Shown piece by piece: positions 12,189-24,258 of a stretch of 64,000 nt of DNA (position 1 is its first letter; each line of letters opens with the position of its first letter). The notes below the pieces were generated by a model, which did not search any database, was not told the DNA's origin, and saw only the letters and a list, made by a program, of their open reading frames with translations. The stretch covers positions 16,421,501-16,485,500 of the forward strand of contig CM072801.1 in NCBI GenBank assembly GCA_037013495.1, given 5' to 3'. The position numbers and the translations under genes are program-made. The DNA comes from Hippophae tibetana (lineage: Eukaryota; Streptophyta; Magnoliopsida; Rosales; Elaeagnaceae).

Positions 12189-12414
12189 AGACGAGAGGGA
12201 GAGTGAAAAATACTGATCTCAATTGTTGAAGAATGTTGCTGCTATATGTGGGCTTATATATTAGTTCACTAAATGATAAGGTTAGGCTGTTACACGCATG
12301 TGCAACAACTCTAACAAAGTCACAGCTCACTTTAATAAACACACATCTCACACTTCATGCACACACACTTGTAGTGCACACACTCACGTACAATCATACA
12401 ATTATCACTTAACA
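12120..12414 (-). repeat. 3' LTR of copia C
   Basis: 295 bp, ends TG...CA, on the minus strand beginning TGTTAAGTGATAATTG just after a short purine tract (CCAAGGA). It matches 23125-23428 along its length with many substitutions and indels. A (GA)n run at about 12154-12186 is present here and not in the partner LTR. Confidence 0.9.
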
Positions 12415-13493
12415 TCCTTGGTTTGTTCAATATAGTGAGTTTAATCGTAATTCTTTCAAACTAAGTGCTAGGAAGGATTTTGCCAATACATCACAACGGT
12501 TTGTACCTTTTCTCGCACAAAATGAAAATCGATTTCTGCATGCTTAGTTTTCGAATGGAGCACAGGATTTTTTGCTAAATAACATGCACTTACATTATCG
12601 CAATATATCACAAGTGATTGCTGCAACTAAATTCTTAATTCCTTAAGAAATTTCTGAATCCACGCAAGCTCAACAGTGGTGTGAGAAAGAGCTATGAATT
12701 CTACTTCTGTTGATGATGCAAAAACTACCTTATGCTTTCCTGAGAACCATGAAACTAATGAAAGGTCGGGGAAGATACCAAAGCCGTCTATGCTTCCCTT
12801 GTCATCAGGGCATGCAGTTCAATCTGTATCATAATAAGCACCTAAGCTAAGAGAGGTGCTTTTGTGAAATATAATGCCATGATTGATTGTACCACCAAGA
12901 TATCGTAGGACTCTCTTCGCAAAACAAAAGTGAACATCAATTGGAAAATGAAGAAATTGGCAAGGGTTGTTCATTGAAAAATGCAATCTCAAGTCTTGTG
13001 AGTTTACAATATTGGATAGCTCTAACTAAAGATCTATAATGATTTCCATCTTCAAAAGGTTGTCTAGATGTTTTAGACAATTTCATTTCAAAAGCCAAGG
13101 GTGTTTTGATTGGCTTAGAGTCAACAAATTGAGCTTTATCCAAGAGTTGGAAAATATATTTATGTCAACATAGATGAAATGTTTCACCTGTTCTTATTAC
13201 TTCAATCCCAAGAAGAAATGTAAATCTCCCGAGTCCTTCAATGCAAACACCTCATTGAGTTTTCTTATCATGGACTGAATTAGAGAGACATTATTCCCAG
13301 TAACTATAATGTCATTCACATATGTCAAGAACACCACCACATCAGTCTTAGTATTGAAAAGAAGCATAGAGCTATCAAAATTGGAGCATTTGAACCCCCA
13401 CTTGAGGAGACAATTATTAAGCTTGAGAAACCATGTTCTTGAGAAACCATGTTCTTGGGGCTTGCTTAAGCCAATAGAGAACCTTCTTTAGCT

Positions 13494-13561
<68 letters not shown>

Positions 13562-13881
13562 GTGAGGTTTCTCTCTATCAACAAAGTGTTCATATTAGAA
13601 CATATAAACATCTTCACGCAAATCCACGTTAAAAAAAGTATTATTCACATCAAGTTGTCTCACAACCCATCCTTTGAACAAAGCAAGAGTGAGTACAACT
13701 CTTATGGTGGATGGTTTAACTACAAAACTGAATGTCTTGGTATAATCAATCTTTTGAGTTTGATCGTATCCTTTAGCAACAAGTATACTCTTGTATCATT
13801 TAAGACTTATGTCATCTTTAAGTTTTACTCAAAACACTCAATTATTGCCAATCTTGGTATTACTTATATGACTAATAGGGT
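12415..13881 (-). pseudogene. copia C reverse transcriptase-RNase H relic
   Basis: The 3' half of element C pol, read on the minus strand from 13881 down. Recognisable pieces: LVAKGYDQ near 13770, VRQLDVNNTFF near 13650, WLKQAPRTWF near 13470, a decayed catalytic site as YVNDIIVTGN near 13315 (Asp to Asn in the first position), the SKPIKTPLA and HYRSLVRAIQYC motifs (13120-13010), and RNase H with SSTEVEF near 12710 and IYCDN near 12600. Frames shift repeatedly and stops occur. An (AT)n array interrupts it at 13496-13560. It continues the 20490-23112 half across copia D. Confidence 0.88.
13494..13560. repeat. (AT)n microsatellite inside copia C pol
   Basis: An almost pure TA/AT dinucleotide run of about 65 bp, broken once by ATGTATAT. 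It sits between coding stretches of the reverse transcriptase relic and, on the minus strand, reads as alternating Ile-Tyr leading into CKLKKVLYWLKQAP. It therefore arose by expansion within an old coding sequence. Confidence 0.9.
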
Positions 13882-13886
13882 CCAAG

Positions 13887-14073
13887 TGACAATTTTTAGT
13901 AAATGGTTGAATGATCTCTTCTTGAAGATATGTAGGTAAGAATATACAATATTTTATTACTTAAATATATAATATTTTTTTATCTATTTTTAGGTAATAA
14001 TATATACACAATTAATACACTAATTATGATAAAGTAAATCTTGTAATTTTGTCCATAATCTCTGCCATTGATA
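13887..14073 (-). repeat. 3' LTR of copia D (short form)
   Basis: 187 bp. On the minus strand it begins TATCAATGGCAGAG after the polypurine tract and ends ATTGTCA at the CCAAG duplication. It is 137 bp shorter than its partner, which carries extra copies of a TTACCTAAATATA-type motif. Confidence 0.92.
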
Positions 14074-14080
14074 TCCCCCC

Positions 14081-16452
14081 TCAAATTGATGCTAGACGAT
14101 CAAAAAACATCAATTTGTCAACAAAAAATTGATGTCGATGTCGATGTCGGGAGAGAGCCTTAGTAAACATATCAACAATTTGGAGATCGGTGATAATATG
14201 AGGCAAAGAGATGACGTGAGCATCATATGCTTCACGAATAGAGTGACAATCCACTTCAATATGCATTATGCGCTCATGAAATACTGGGTTAGCAGTAAGT
14301 TGAATAGCACTAATATTATCTGCATGGAGTGGAGTATATTTAGGTTGTGGAAACCCAAGCTTAACCAACAGTCCCCAAAGCCAAACAATCTCAGAACATG
14401 CAGAAGACATAGCACAATACTCAAACTCGGTGGAGGACTTCAACACATAATCTTGCTTCTTACTTTTCCAAGAAATAAGAGAGGCACCAAGAAACATGGA
14501 CCAACTAGTAATTGACCATCGAGTATCAGAAAAACCAACCCAATCAGCATCACTATATGAAACTAGACAAATAGAAGAGTCCACAGGGAAGAAAAGGCAA
14601 CCGGTATAAATGCCTTGCAAATAGAAAAAAATGCGATGGATAGTAGCCACGTGGAGGTGCTTAGGTGCCTACATAAATTGACTAACGTATTGAACAACAA
14701 ATGAAATAGCAGGTTGAGTGATAGTCAGATAGTTTAGGCTCCCCACCAGTTATCTATATAAAGAAGGATCAGAGACAAAATCTCTCTCATCACGATGATA
14801 CTTAACATTAACTTCCAAGGGAGTATCAACAGAACCACCATCATGAAGGCTAGCTAAAGTAATTAATTCATATGTGTACTTATGTTGATGTAAGAAAATA
14901 TCAACTGAGGTATAGTGCACCTCAAGGCCTAAAAAATATTGTAAAGGACCCAAGTCTTTCATATGAAAGGAACCCTGAAGGCAATCCTGAAGCTGAGAAA
15001 TCAATGTAGAGTCAATCTCTATAATAATAATATCATCAACATATACTAGAAGCAAGATGATTCCCTTAGCAGTCTTGCAAAAAAACAAAGAGGAATCATA
15101 TTGACTCTGAACAAAGGAGAAGCTAAGAAGTGTAGATCAAAACTTATCAAGCCAAGCACGTGGAGCCTATTTTAAACCATAGAGTGATCATTTTAGCTTA
15201 CAAACATCGGTAGAGGGGTGTAGAAAACAATCCTAATGGTGGAGTCATAAAAATTTATTTCTTAAGATCCCTATGCAAAAAGGTGTTCTTAACATCCATT
15301 TATCACAATGGCCAGCCCTTGGATGCAGTAATAGCAAGAACAAGTCTCACTATCATCATCTTTGCTACAGGGGCAAATGTCTCCTCATAATTGACACCAT
15401 ACTCATGTCGATTACTGAGTGCCACCAATTATGCCTTATATCTATCAAGTGAGCCATCAGAATGCATCTTAATGGAATATACCCATTTACAACTAATGTG
15501 CTTAATACTAGTAGGATAGGGAAAAATACCCCAAGTATGATTCTCCTAAAGAGCTTGAAATTCTTCTTGCATAGCTTTCACCCAACATGCATGTTTAGTT
15601 ACCTGAAAATAAGAGGTATGAACAATACTATTAGCTAAAGTGGAAGAGAAACCACACCTACTAGAAAGACGAATAGTATGGGAAGATATCCAAAGAGCCA
15701 CTGAAGCAGGCACCGAATCAGGGTAGGGAAGGATTTGTGATGACTGGGGTCGTTGTCGTTGATAGAAAATATCGGGTTCAAAAAGCTCAATTGATGGAGA
15801 GATATCATTAAAGCTAGGATGAAGGACCCTGTCAGAATAAGAAACATGTTGCTAAAAATAGTACTTGTTTTTAAAAAAATCACATTTCTAGAAGTATATA
15901 AATGATTAATAACAACATCATAACATAAAAATCCCTTATGAGTTGTGCTATAACCCATAAAAGCACACTATATTAACTGAGTTGTAAACTTGTGACGCTC
16001 ATGAGGAGGAAAGTGAACAAAGAAAACACATCCAAATGTGTGTAACATATGATAATTTGGATGCATAGCAAAAAGACGATAGTAAGGATATCAAAATTCA
16101 ATTTTTGAGAAGGGAGACAATTAATCAGATAAACTGTAATGGACAAAGCTTCCACCCAAAATTTAGGTGGAATTGAAGACTCCAAGAGTAATTTTTGAAC
16201 CATATCCAACAAGTGATGGTTTTTACATTCAGCCACCCCATTTTGTTGAAGTGTATAAGGACAGGATCATTGAGATACAATGCCTTTCTGTTGTAAAAAG
16301 ACTTGAAAGTCATGTGACATATATTTGCCACCATTATCAGATCGTAAAACCTTAATACAAGTGGAAAATTGTGTCTCAATATAAGCCACAAAAGTTTGGA
16401 AAATAGTGAACACCTCAGATTTTGAACGCAGAAAATATATCTATGTGAAACA
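14081..16452 (-). pseudogene. copia D integrase to RNase H relic
   Basis: Downstream part of element D pol on the minus strand. Integrase resumes at about 16440 (YFLRSKSEVF), then VLRSDNGGKYM near 16350 with the catalytic Asp, and TPQQNGVAECKN near 16240 with the catalytic Glu. A linker follows, then reverse transcriptase with YVDDIIII near 15040 and DLGPLQYFLGLEV. RNase H is a 189-codon open stretch (14081-14650) with SDADWVG, SSTEFEYCAM and ADNISAIQL. Several stops and frame changes lie between 15100 and 16250. The upstream part of integrase is on the other side of the solo LTR. Confidence 0.9.
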
Positions 16453-18279
16453 TGATGAGTGCTTAAAAAACACTAAAATTATCATTATTTAATGTACTTT
16501 TATTGATTAAATAGATTTATATTTGTATGATTTTATTATATTTTATATAAATTTATCTTTTCAGAATTACGAGTAATTTTTATTATTTTTTAAATATTTT
16601 AATTCAAAAATAACTTAAAGACTCGAAGAAAAACATTCTGGAGGCAATACATCACAAATATATTGAGAAAATAAATGAAGAAAATTCAAAAAGATGAAAA
16701 AATTGGACAAAATGAGTGAAAATGTCAAAAAGGCCAAACTAGCGCCCACAATTGCCTATCGTGCCGATTCCCACGTGCACCAGCACATGCACCATCCGAT
16801 CTGCATCGAGTCCTACGTCCGTGCCAACACACTCCTCATCGTGTCCCACGCGCGCCAGCCATCCTTCTACCGTGCCAACCGCCCGTCTGTTGTGATTTTT
16901 GCACCCCTTATGCGCATCAACCTGTCCAAACACGTCCAAATTCAAATTTTGAAATATTTCCCCCCTTTTTTGGCCTTTCCCTAATCTATAAAAGAACCCT
17001 ATTTCCCATTCCAAAACACACAATTTTCTAAACTCTTTCTCTCTCTAGAAAATTTTATTTTTTATTTTTAAAGTTCTTCTCTTTTTGAGAGGAACTAGTT
17101 ATGTTTTTATAAATTTTTAGTTTTTGATTCAATAAGCAAATATAAAAATCCGTTTGGAGGTTTTTCATGAATAGAATTAACATCAAACTATTGTAAGGAT
17201 TCTGTTAAGTTATTATTTTAATGGATTATTTACATTTATCATTTTATGTTTTATTCTTATATGTTATATTTAATTTGTTTGTGATTAAATTTAACATGAC
17301 TCGTTGTTTGTAAATATGATATAATTATAACATTGTTATGCTTACAAAATATTAAATAGGTAAAACACTTTTATAAAATAAATTGATTTTGTTTTTATTC
17401 AAGATTTTATATCAAGGTTGTTAAAGAGAAATACATTATTTTTCATTACAAACTTAAATTTGAAAATTAGATTTTAAGGTTTAATTATTCGGTCTAATTT
17501 AGAGTAATGCTCTTTTATTTATTGGTATAATCACCTTGTAGTTAGAGTGAAACTTTATTTCAAAAAAAAATTTATAAGAACTATTATTTGAAAATGTATT
17601 AATGACATATTTTCAATATTAGTTTTAAAACTTGAAAGTTAATACTTGAAAAATTAAATTCTTAAGTTTAATTTAGACACCTTGAATAAAGTCTAATTAT
17701 TTGACTCCGCCTAAAGCTGTGATTAGATGGTTTGCTATTTTCTTAGAAATAAAGCTAAAATTTAATATTTAATTCATTAATAGGCCCTACCTAAAGATGT
17801 TAATTAGTTAATATTAAATAAAAAAATTTGGGTCCCTCTTAAGGGCATTTTCATACCAAAAAGAGAAAATCAACAAATATTAATTTATATATTTAATAAC
17901 CTAAATAATCTGAGCAAATATAATCAACTTAATTGTTATATCGTTAAATACTCCATAATTATAAAATGATAAATATTTGTATTATTATTTATTGAATCTA
18001 TATCTATGTTTATTTTTATTTTTATGTTATTAGATTAGGAAACAAATAAAACAAAATATTGTGAAAGAATTTTTAGGATTTAATTTTGTTTTTAAGATTT
18101 TGAATAATAAATTAAAAACCACATATATTCCTTCCTTAAATCGACCTTGAGAGTATACTTATCATTTTCTATAAAATGATTCGTGCACCTGCGAGAGTTT
18201 TACAAATAATAAAACCACAAAGGGTAATTTTGTAAGATTGGTATTTGCAATGTCGGTCTTGCGATTTTATTCATCATCA
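16453..18279 (+). mobile_element. solo LTR of family X (copy X1)
   Basis: A 1827-bp unit starting TGATGAGTGCTTAAAA and ending TTCATCATCA, flanked by AAACA (16448-16452) and AAACG (18280-18284), a 5-bp duplication with one change. The integrase reading frame of copia D resumes in phase across it when one duplication copy is discounted, which fixes both ends. It has no internal domain and no coding potential. A C-rich central block (about 16740-16900) is followed by a TATA-like TATAAAAG (16987-16994), probably the LTR promoter. It closely matches the LTRs at 35975-37805, 31086-33577 and 42196-43937. Confidence 0.9.
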
Positions 18280-20150
18280 AAACGGTAATAGTCATCAATG
18301 AACGTTACAAAATATTTATACTACACATGTAAAATGATAGGAATGATACCCCAAACATCACTGTATATAATCTCAAAAAATGTATCAGCATAACCACCAT
18401 AAGTAGGGAAAGGTAAAGTTTTACTTTTCCCTAGTTTACAAGTAGAGCAATCAAAAAGCAATCGATGAGCATAGCACTGATCTTTATTACCAAAAAAACC
18501 ATGTTTCATCAAATTAGACAAAATCACATTATTTTGATGGCCTAATTTTCTATGCCAAATGCCAGCCTTATTTTCAACAATAATAGAAGCTAAAGACAAA
18601 CTTCGAGGAATAGTAAATTACAACGGAAATAATCTTCCCACTTTAGGCCCCTTTGCGATCACCTTCATCGACACCCAATCCTGCACAACACAACCACTAT
18701 GAGAGAAATGTACATCATAGTCATTATCTACCATCTGACCAACAGAAATTACACTAGTAGATAACCCAAAAGATACAAATACATGACGAAAAGAAGGCTC
18801 AATATCACCAATAGTTGTAATTAGAAGATTACTTTCATTAGCAACCTGAATATTTTTTGTACTAGTATACTTTCATAGATTATGTAACAAATTAGAAGAG
18901 CTAGTCATATGGTTGGATGCTCCAAAATGAACAAACCAATGAGGAGAAGCAGTCTTACCTTGGCCCTGAAGTCCAAGGGTAGAAAATACTGAGATAATCA
19001 TTTGTTGGACCATTTTTGAAGTAATGATAGGTTGAGTTATGTTAGTAGTTGTAGATGTAGGACCAATAATGTTAGCTAGAATAGTAGCTTGAAAAGATTG
19101 TACTCGTGGATTTTTTGGACGTGTAGGACATTCCTTGATAATGTGTCCATTTTGTTTATAGTAATTGTGGGCAATATATCCAAACTCCTTGCAACTATAG
19201 CATTATATTTATCATTTTCCTCAATTCTTCCCTTGAGTGGCATAAGCAACATTGACAACTTTATATGTTTTCCTAGATGCAACTATAATAGCTTGTGTAG
19301 CCATTCTATGTTCCTCGCGTAACAATTCACCAAGACATACATCCAAAGAAGGAACCAAATCTCTATTTAGCAATCCATCTCTAGCAACTTCAAATTCTAG
19401 TCTTAGTTTCATCAAAAATGATCATGTCTACAATCTTCATGAACCACCTAAAGGCTGACTAAGGTATGTTTTCCAATAAATTGACTTTAAATTCATTATA
19501 AGTCGATTCATTGAAAAAACCAAATTTAAATCTCGACTTAAATGTCATATTTTATAGTAGTGATAATACCAAAATATTCACTCTATAGATTAAGAAATAA
19601 AAAATAATACTACTCAATGGAGAGATTACCTTAGCTGAAGGTACTAATCTCGAGTTCTAGTTGAAATCGTCTCACAGTATTATCTTGATGATATATACAC
19701 TTCAAATAATCTCACATCTCTTTAGTCATACCAAAAGAGCATAAATTGTTCACCATATAAACTTCAATAGATCCTAAAATCCAAAAGATAATTCAAGCAT
19801 CATTTGCCTCTCATTGGCTAAGTTCCTTACTATCTCCAAACGCAGGAGAAAACCCATCAATGTGACCCCAAAGCTTCTTTCCTTTCAGAAACATTTTGAA
19901 TTGGAATTCCCATGCCGCATATTTTTTCCTCTAAATTTGATAGCCAAGTTTTCTCTAGGCATTCTTCCAAAAAACAAAATCTTAATGTAAAGCTATCAAC
20001 CACAAGTTGGTCAACCTAAAATCTTAAAAAGAAGTTGTTGATAAGAAATTTATCAAGCCAAAATCAGAAACATGAGCAAAAATTTAGAAAACAAACTGAA
20101 GCAAAACTGGAAGAAATCTGTAGATTCAGCTATGGATTCAAGAGGTAGGT
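18280..20150 (-). pseudogene. copia D gag, protease and integrase start relic
   Basis: Upstream part of element D polyprotein on the minus strand. Gag is badly broken from about 20100; it becomes readable at 19415 and carries zinc knuckle residues (CYSCKEFGYIAHN near 19190, then a second Cys-His group). The protease active site reads FVHFGASNHMTS near 18930, with the usual Asp replaced. The integrase zinc finger region (GIWHRKLGHQNNV, then CSTCKLGKSKTL) and first catalytic Asp (YSDVWG) lie at 18570-18340. The frame enters the solo LTR just after FIDDY. Confidence 0.88.
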
Positions 20151-20160
20151 TTTGATACCA
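20151..20160 (-). other. primer-binding site of copia D
   Basis: Minus-strand TGGTATCAAA directly abuts the 5' LTR end, matching the initiator-Met tRNA site common in copia elements. Confidence 0.85.
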
Positions 20161-20484
20161 TTACAATTTTTAGTAAATGGCTGAATGACCTCTTCTTGAG
20201 GATCCTTTTTGCTAAATAAGAATTATTGTAACTATTTTAGGTAAGAATATATACAATATTTCATTACCTAAATATATAATATTCTATTGCTTAAATATAT
20301 AATAGTCTATTACCTAAATATACAATATTATGTTTATATATTTTAGGTAAGAATATACAATATTATATTACCTAAATATACAATATTATGTTTATCTATT
20401 TTAGGTAATAATATATACACAACTAATACACTAATTATAGTAAACTAAATCTTGTAATCTTGTCCATAATCTCTGTCATTGATA
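20161..20484 (-). repeat. 5' LTR of copia D (long form)
   Basis: 324 bp, matching 13887-14073 at both ends. The middle has repeated ACCTAAATATACAATATT-type blocks separated by TATTTTAGGTAA, which explains the extra length. One end has lost the canonical CA (reads TTA on the plus strand). The target duplication CCAAG follows at 20485-20489. Confidence 0.9.
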
Positions 20485-20489
20485 CCAAG

Positions 20490-23112
20490 TATTGTCATCT
20501 ATTAATGCCTGAAACTTCTTCTGCATAGAGGCAAGCCATTCTGGGGATTGCAAGGCTTCAGATATAGTTCTAGGTTCAGATAAGATGACTTACATGGTTA
20601 ACACTTTTGGTTTTTTAATACCATTATTAGCTCGAGTTTTCATTGAGTGAGTATTAAAAGGTGGTAATAAAGGCATGCAAGGTTGTGAGGAATGGAATGA
20701 AGAGACAGGTATAGTGTGAAGTGATACGTATGATAAATCAAGTCTATAAAATTTAAAGATTGATATAGATTACATAGGTATTGTATCTAGTGTCAAAAGG
20801 GGCACATCAAATGAAATGGATGGATTATTAAAAATGGTTTGTATGTTGGAAGAAATATTCTATGAGCAAGAAGTACATAGTGACTAATATTGCTATGGAT
20901 AAATAAGGTGTCATAGAAGAATTGGACTGCTCAATGACATGAGTTACTAGTTAAGACAGAGCAAAGGTATTAAATGCAACCTTGGACATAGGAAGCTAGA
21001 CAAAAGAAGACTGGCTAGTTGTATTGGTTGGTGCAGAAGGCACGAGTTAGTAAGAAAAGGAAAGATTGTTTTGTGAAAAATAACATGAGGATTGGCATAG
21101 ACTCTTTTTGTGAGAATATCCATACACCAACAACCTTTGTTTTGGGGTGGATAACCAAGAAAAGGACAAGGAATTGAATTAGGTTCTAATTTTTTTGATT
21201 TGTAGGGTCTAGTGTAAGGGTAACAAAGGCATCCAAAGGTTCTTAGATAGTTTAAAGCTAGTGCTTGATTTTTTAACAGTTCATAGAGTGTTTTGAAGCT
21301 AAGTGCTTTGAAAGGAATTTTGCTAATGAGATGAACAACACACTTGAATGCATACTCCTATAATTCTAGAGTTAAACAAACCTTTAAGAGCAATGAAAGG
21401 CATGTTTCTACCACATGCATTTTTTTTGCATCCTATAACTCCATTTTGAGAAGGAGCGTGTAGGCATGAGACTCTCTTGTGATAACCACCTGTGAATAAT
21501 AGTTTATCAAGAGCCCTAAACTCTCCTTTACCATCACATTACACATGTTTAACATCAATCTCATATTGCTTTTTAACAAGAGCAAAAAAATGCTTAAACA
21601 ACTTCAAAACTTGGCTCTTTTGTGTCATATAACATATAACCAGTGAAATCTAGTGCAATCGTTAACAATTAAAAGAAAATACCAAGAGTCATTCAAAGAA
21701 ACCACTAGAGAAAGACTCTACACATCTATATGAACAAGTAGAAATGGTTTATTACTTTTGGCATGCACATTCTACATAGATAATCTATTTGAATTCCCCA
21801 TTTCACATACCTTACAAACCTTAGATAGGGAAGTTGACTGAGCTGCAAGGTTACTTCTACTCAAGATATTTTTAACAACCTCAATATCAAGATGGTCAAG
21901 TCTATTATGTCAAAGCTTACCATTCGTAGCTAACTTACTATAACACTCAATATTGATAATACTAGTGAGAATTGAAGTAGATGACGGAGAAACATTACCA
22001 TTTTGGTTCATAGGAGCAATAGTAGTTTGTATAATCCTTATTTGGTACCGCTAACAAGATTCACAATGCGACCTTTCACATTCTTGACACAAAACAAATG
22101 TGGTGAGAATTCAACAATAACATTGTTGTCTGCACACGATTTCTTGATAGATATTAGATTCTTGACAAGCATTAAAACATGCAAGATACCATGCAACTTC
22201 AAATCAATTGTTTGAGTAGATAAACAACCTTCACCATAGTGTGTTATGGGTACTGTACTATCACTTCCTAGCATTGCTTCTTCCGAATCTCCGTATGACA
22301 TAGGGTTAATCAAGGCATCTAAATTACTTGTTAAGTGATGACTAGCACTTGGATCCATGTACCAACCATCATCAATAGCTCAAGCTTGAGTTGTGACCTA
22401 GGAAAGATTGAACAATTGAGTTTTCTACATCAAGAAAGCTATTAGAGGAAAGTTTTAATCACATGATAAAGATCCAAATTAGACCTATGATTGGTTATTA
22501 TCACAAGATAACATCAAGGATGATAAATCTTGTTGTTTATTATAATTTTTAGATTAATCATTTTCTTGCACTTGTAACAAATGTATTTGTGGATTTCTTG
22601 TACTCACAGAATTACTACCATAATTGTTAGAAGAGTTTAAGTACCCGAAATAGCACCAAGATGCATTATGTCTTTATTTCTTGCAAATTTGACTAATGTT
22701 TTTGTATTTTCCATTTTCTTATTTTGATTATTGTGATTATTATTACCATGATTTTGATAATATTGTATTGAACTGTAAATCTAACGAAAATCTTGTCTTT
22801 TATATCCCAAATATCAAATTCATGGTTTTTTTCAAAAACTTCTTGGTTTTGAGTTGCATCACCTGTAGAGACTTGAATTGTTTTCTTGATAAATCTTGAA
22901 AGGATTGTCGATGATCCATTAATGAAACTCATCAATTCATACGCTCGAATTACATACTTCAAATATTCACGCCAAATAAAATAGTTAGTCTTATCAAGCT
23001 TTATGGAAAAGTTGGGGGTGATATGAATGTTTTGCTATGCGAATGAAGAACTCAAGCCATTTTTTATAGGTGCATTGGTTGATGCAGAAGAATTTGGTGG
23101 TGATTAAGCCAT
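20490..23112 (-). pseudogene. copia C gag, protease and integrase relic
   Basis: Upstream half of element C on the minus strand. Gag starts at ATG 23112-23110 and meets a stop two codons later. KLDKTNYFIWRE and YVIRAYELMSFI (about 23010-22920) are typical copia gag residues. The protease is at 22358 (MDPSASHHLTSN; the usual DSGAS is DPSAS). Integrase pieces lie from 21900 to 21180, ending with FLGYPPQNKGCW near 21150. The linker ends at LQSPEWLASMQKKFQALIDD (20560-20500), just before copia D. Frames change many times. Confidence 0.88.
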
Positions 23113-23124
23113 AGCATTATAGCA

Positions 23125-23428
23125 TAAAAACTGAGATAGACTCAGCAACGTAGAAGAAAAGACAGGGAGATATGAAGACGAGAAGGAGAGTGAAAAATGC
23201 TGATGGCAATTCTTGAAGATTATTAATTGCTACTAATTGTAGGTTTATATACCAATTTACTGACTGATATGGTTAGGCTCTTACACACATGTGCAACAAC
23301 TCTAACAAACTCACAGCTCACTCTAACAAGCACACACAGCTCACGCACTTGCAGTGCACACACTACATACAGCCATACACTTATTTGGTGCACACATTCA
23401 CATATAATTATACAATTATCACTGAACA
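23125..23428 (-). repeat. 5' LTR of copia C
   Basis: 304 bp. It pairs with 12120-12414, sharing AACTGAGATAGACTCAG, GTGCAACAACTCTAACAAA and the CA-rich stretch at the right end. Its right end ACTGAACA is followed by the target duplication GTAGA. On the minus strand it is followed by TGCTATAATGCT, a poor match to the Met-tRNA primer site. Confidence 0.9.
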
Positions 23429-23433
23429 GTAGA

Positions 23434-24258
23434 TTTTTCAAGTCATTAATGAAACTCTTTTCATTTAAGCCTATATTAATGGCTCTCCCATGAATTTGTT
23501 GCGCAAAGAATCAAGATAGTTAAGTTTATTAAATATAATAGATTTTAGAAGTAGCAAGAATGTATTTCATTAAAAGTATCAAATGAACTAAGTTACTCAA
23601 GACATTTAAGTTATTTTTTTGTGTTATACTCAACTTAATTTATTTGAATTTAATGTGAGTAAATTTAATTCAACTCACTTAAAGTGAGTTAAACTCAACT
23701 CATTAATTGAATTATTTACCCTTCTAAAAAACAAAACAAAAATATATAAATAAAATTATAATAATAAATATTACCTTTTGTTTATTTTTCGTTAAAAAAA
23801 CAAAAATCTTTTAATTGTAGTTTTTCAAAATGTCATTAATGTAATTATGAAAACACAATCATCATCAAAAGCATTTTATTAAATGAGCTAAACTAACTCA
23901 TTTAAATTCATAATAGTTAATTTTTTTTTAACTCATTGGATCAACCTACGAATTAAGCCGAAGTGCCCATTTCATACTATTGTACTCCACCTATATTGCT
24001 CTGTTAAATGACGACACGTGGTGACTATTTGGCCAAAAGAACCATATTAAGTGACTCTCCAAGAACAGAAATGGCAAATCTACTTTAAAAGTAATTAGTA
24101 ATTAGTAATTAGTAATTTCCAGCCATGTTGGTAGTTAGAAAATAATGACTACCAACTTCATCATAAAAATATCAAAAGAAAATGTCCTCAAACTAGTCTT
24201 GATTGTCATGTAACTTGACAAAGTGGTGACCCAAACACCTTAAAGACACCCCCTCACA
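23434..24258. other. intergenic DNA between convergent genes
   Basis: Holds the former downstream flank of the gibberellin oxidase exon and the 3' flank of the invertase gene. A four-unit 7-bp repeat (GTAATTA) is at 24091-24118. ACACGTGG near 24014 is a G-box-like word at no obvious promoter. The 3' UTR of the invertase gene presumably occupies the right end, but no clear polyadenylation signal could be fixed. Confidence 0.5.

Larger units (their letters stand above)
13887..20484 (-). mobile_element. Ty1/copia retrotransposon D, nested in C, minus strand
   Basis: A copia element inserted in the reverse transcriptase start of copia C. It is flanked by the 5-bp duplication CCAAG (13882-13886 and 20485-20489). 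LTRs are 13887-14073 and 20161-20484. On the minus strand the right LTR is followed at once by TGGTATCAAAACC, a good initiator-Met tRNA primer site. The left LTR is preceded by the polypurine tract TTTGAGGGGGGA. LTR ends on the minus strand are TA...CA rather than TG...CA. The integrase region is split by a family X solo LTR (16453-18279). Confidence 0.93.
12120..23428 (-). mobile_element. Ty1/copia retrotransposon C, nested host, minus strand
   Basis: A complete but decayed copia element on the minus strand, bounded by related LTRs (12120-12414 and 23125-23428) and a perfect GTAGA target duplication. Gag starts by the right LTR (ATG at 23112) and RNase H ends by the left LTR. Its span of 11.3 kb is explained by copia D (13887-20484), which lies within pol and splits it at the start of reverse transcriptase. 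The pol halves at 20490-23112 and 12415-13881 read in the same order once D is ignored. The insertion lies about 170 bp past the gibberellin oxidase stop codon, in what was probably its 3' UTR or flank. Confidence 0.93.

Noticed and set aside
16694..17023. Open frames on both strands in the C-rich centre of the X1 LTR
   Set aside because: Low-complexity, GC-richer LTR sequence. The other X LTRs have different and broken frames at the same place.
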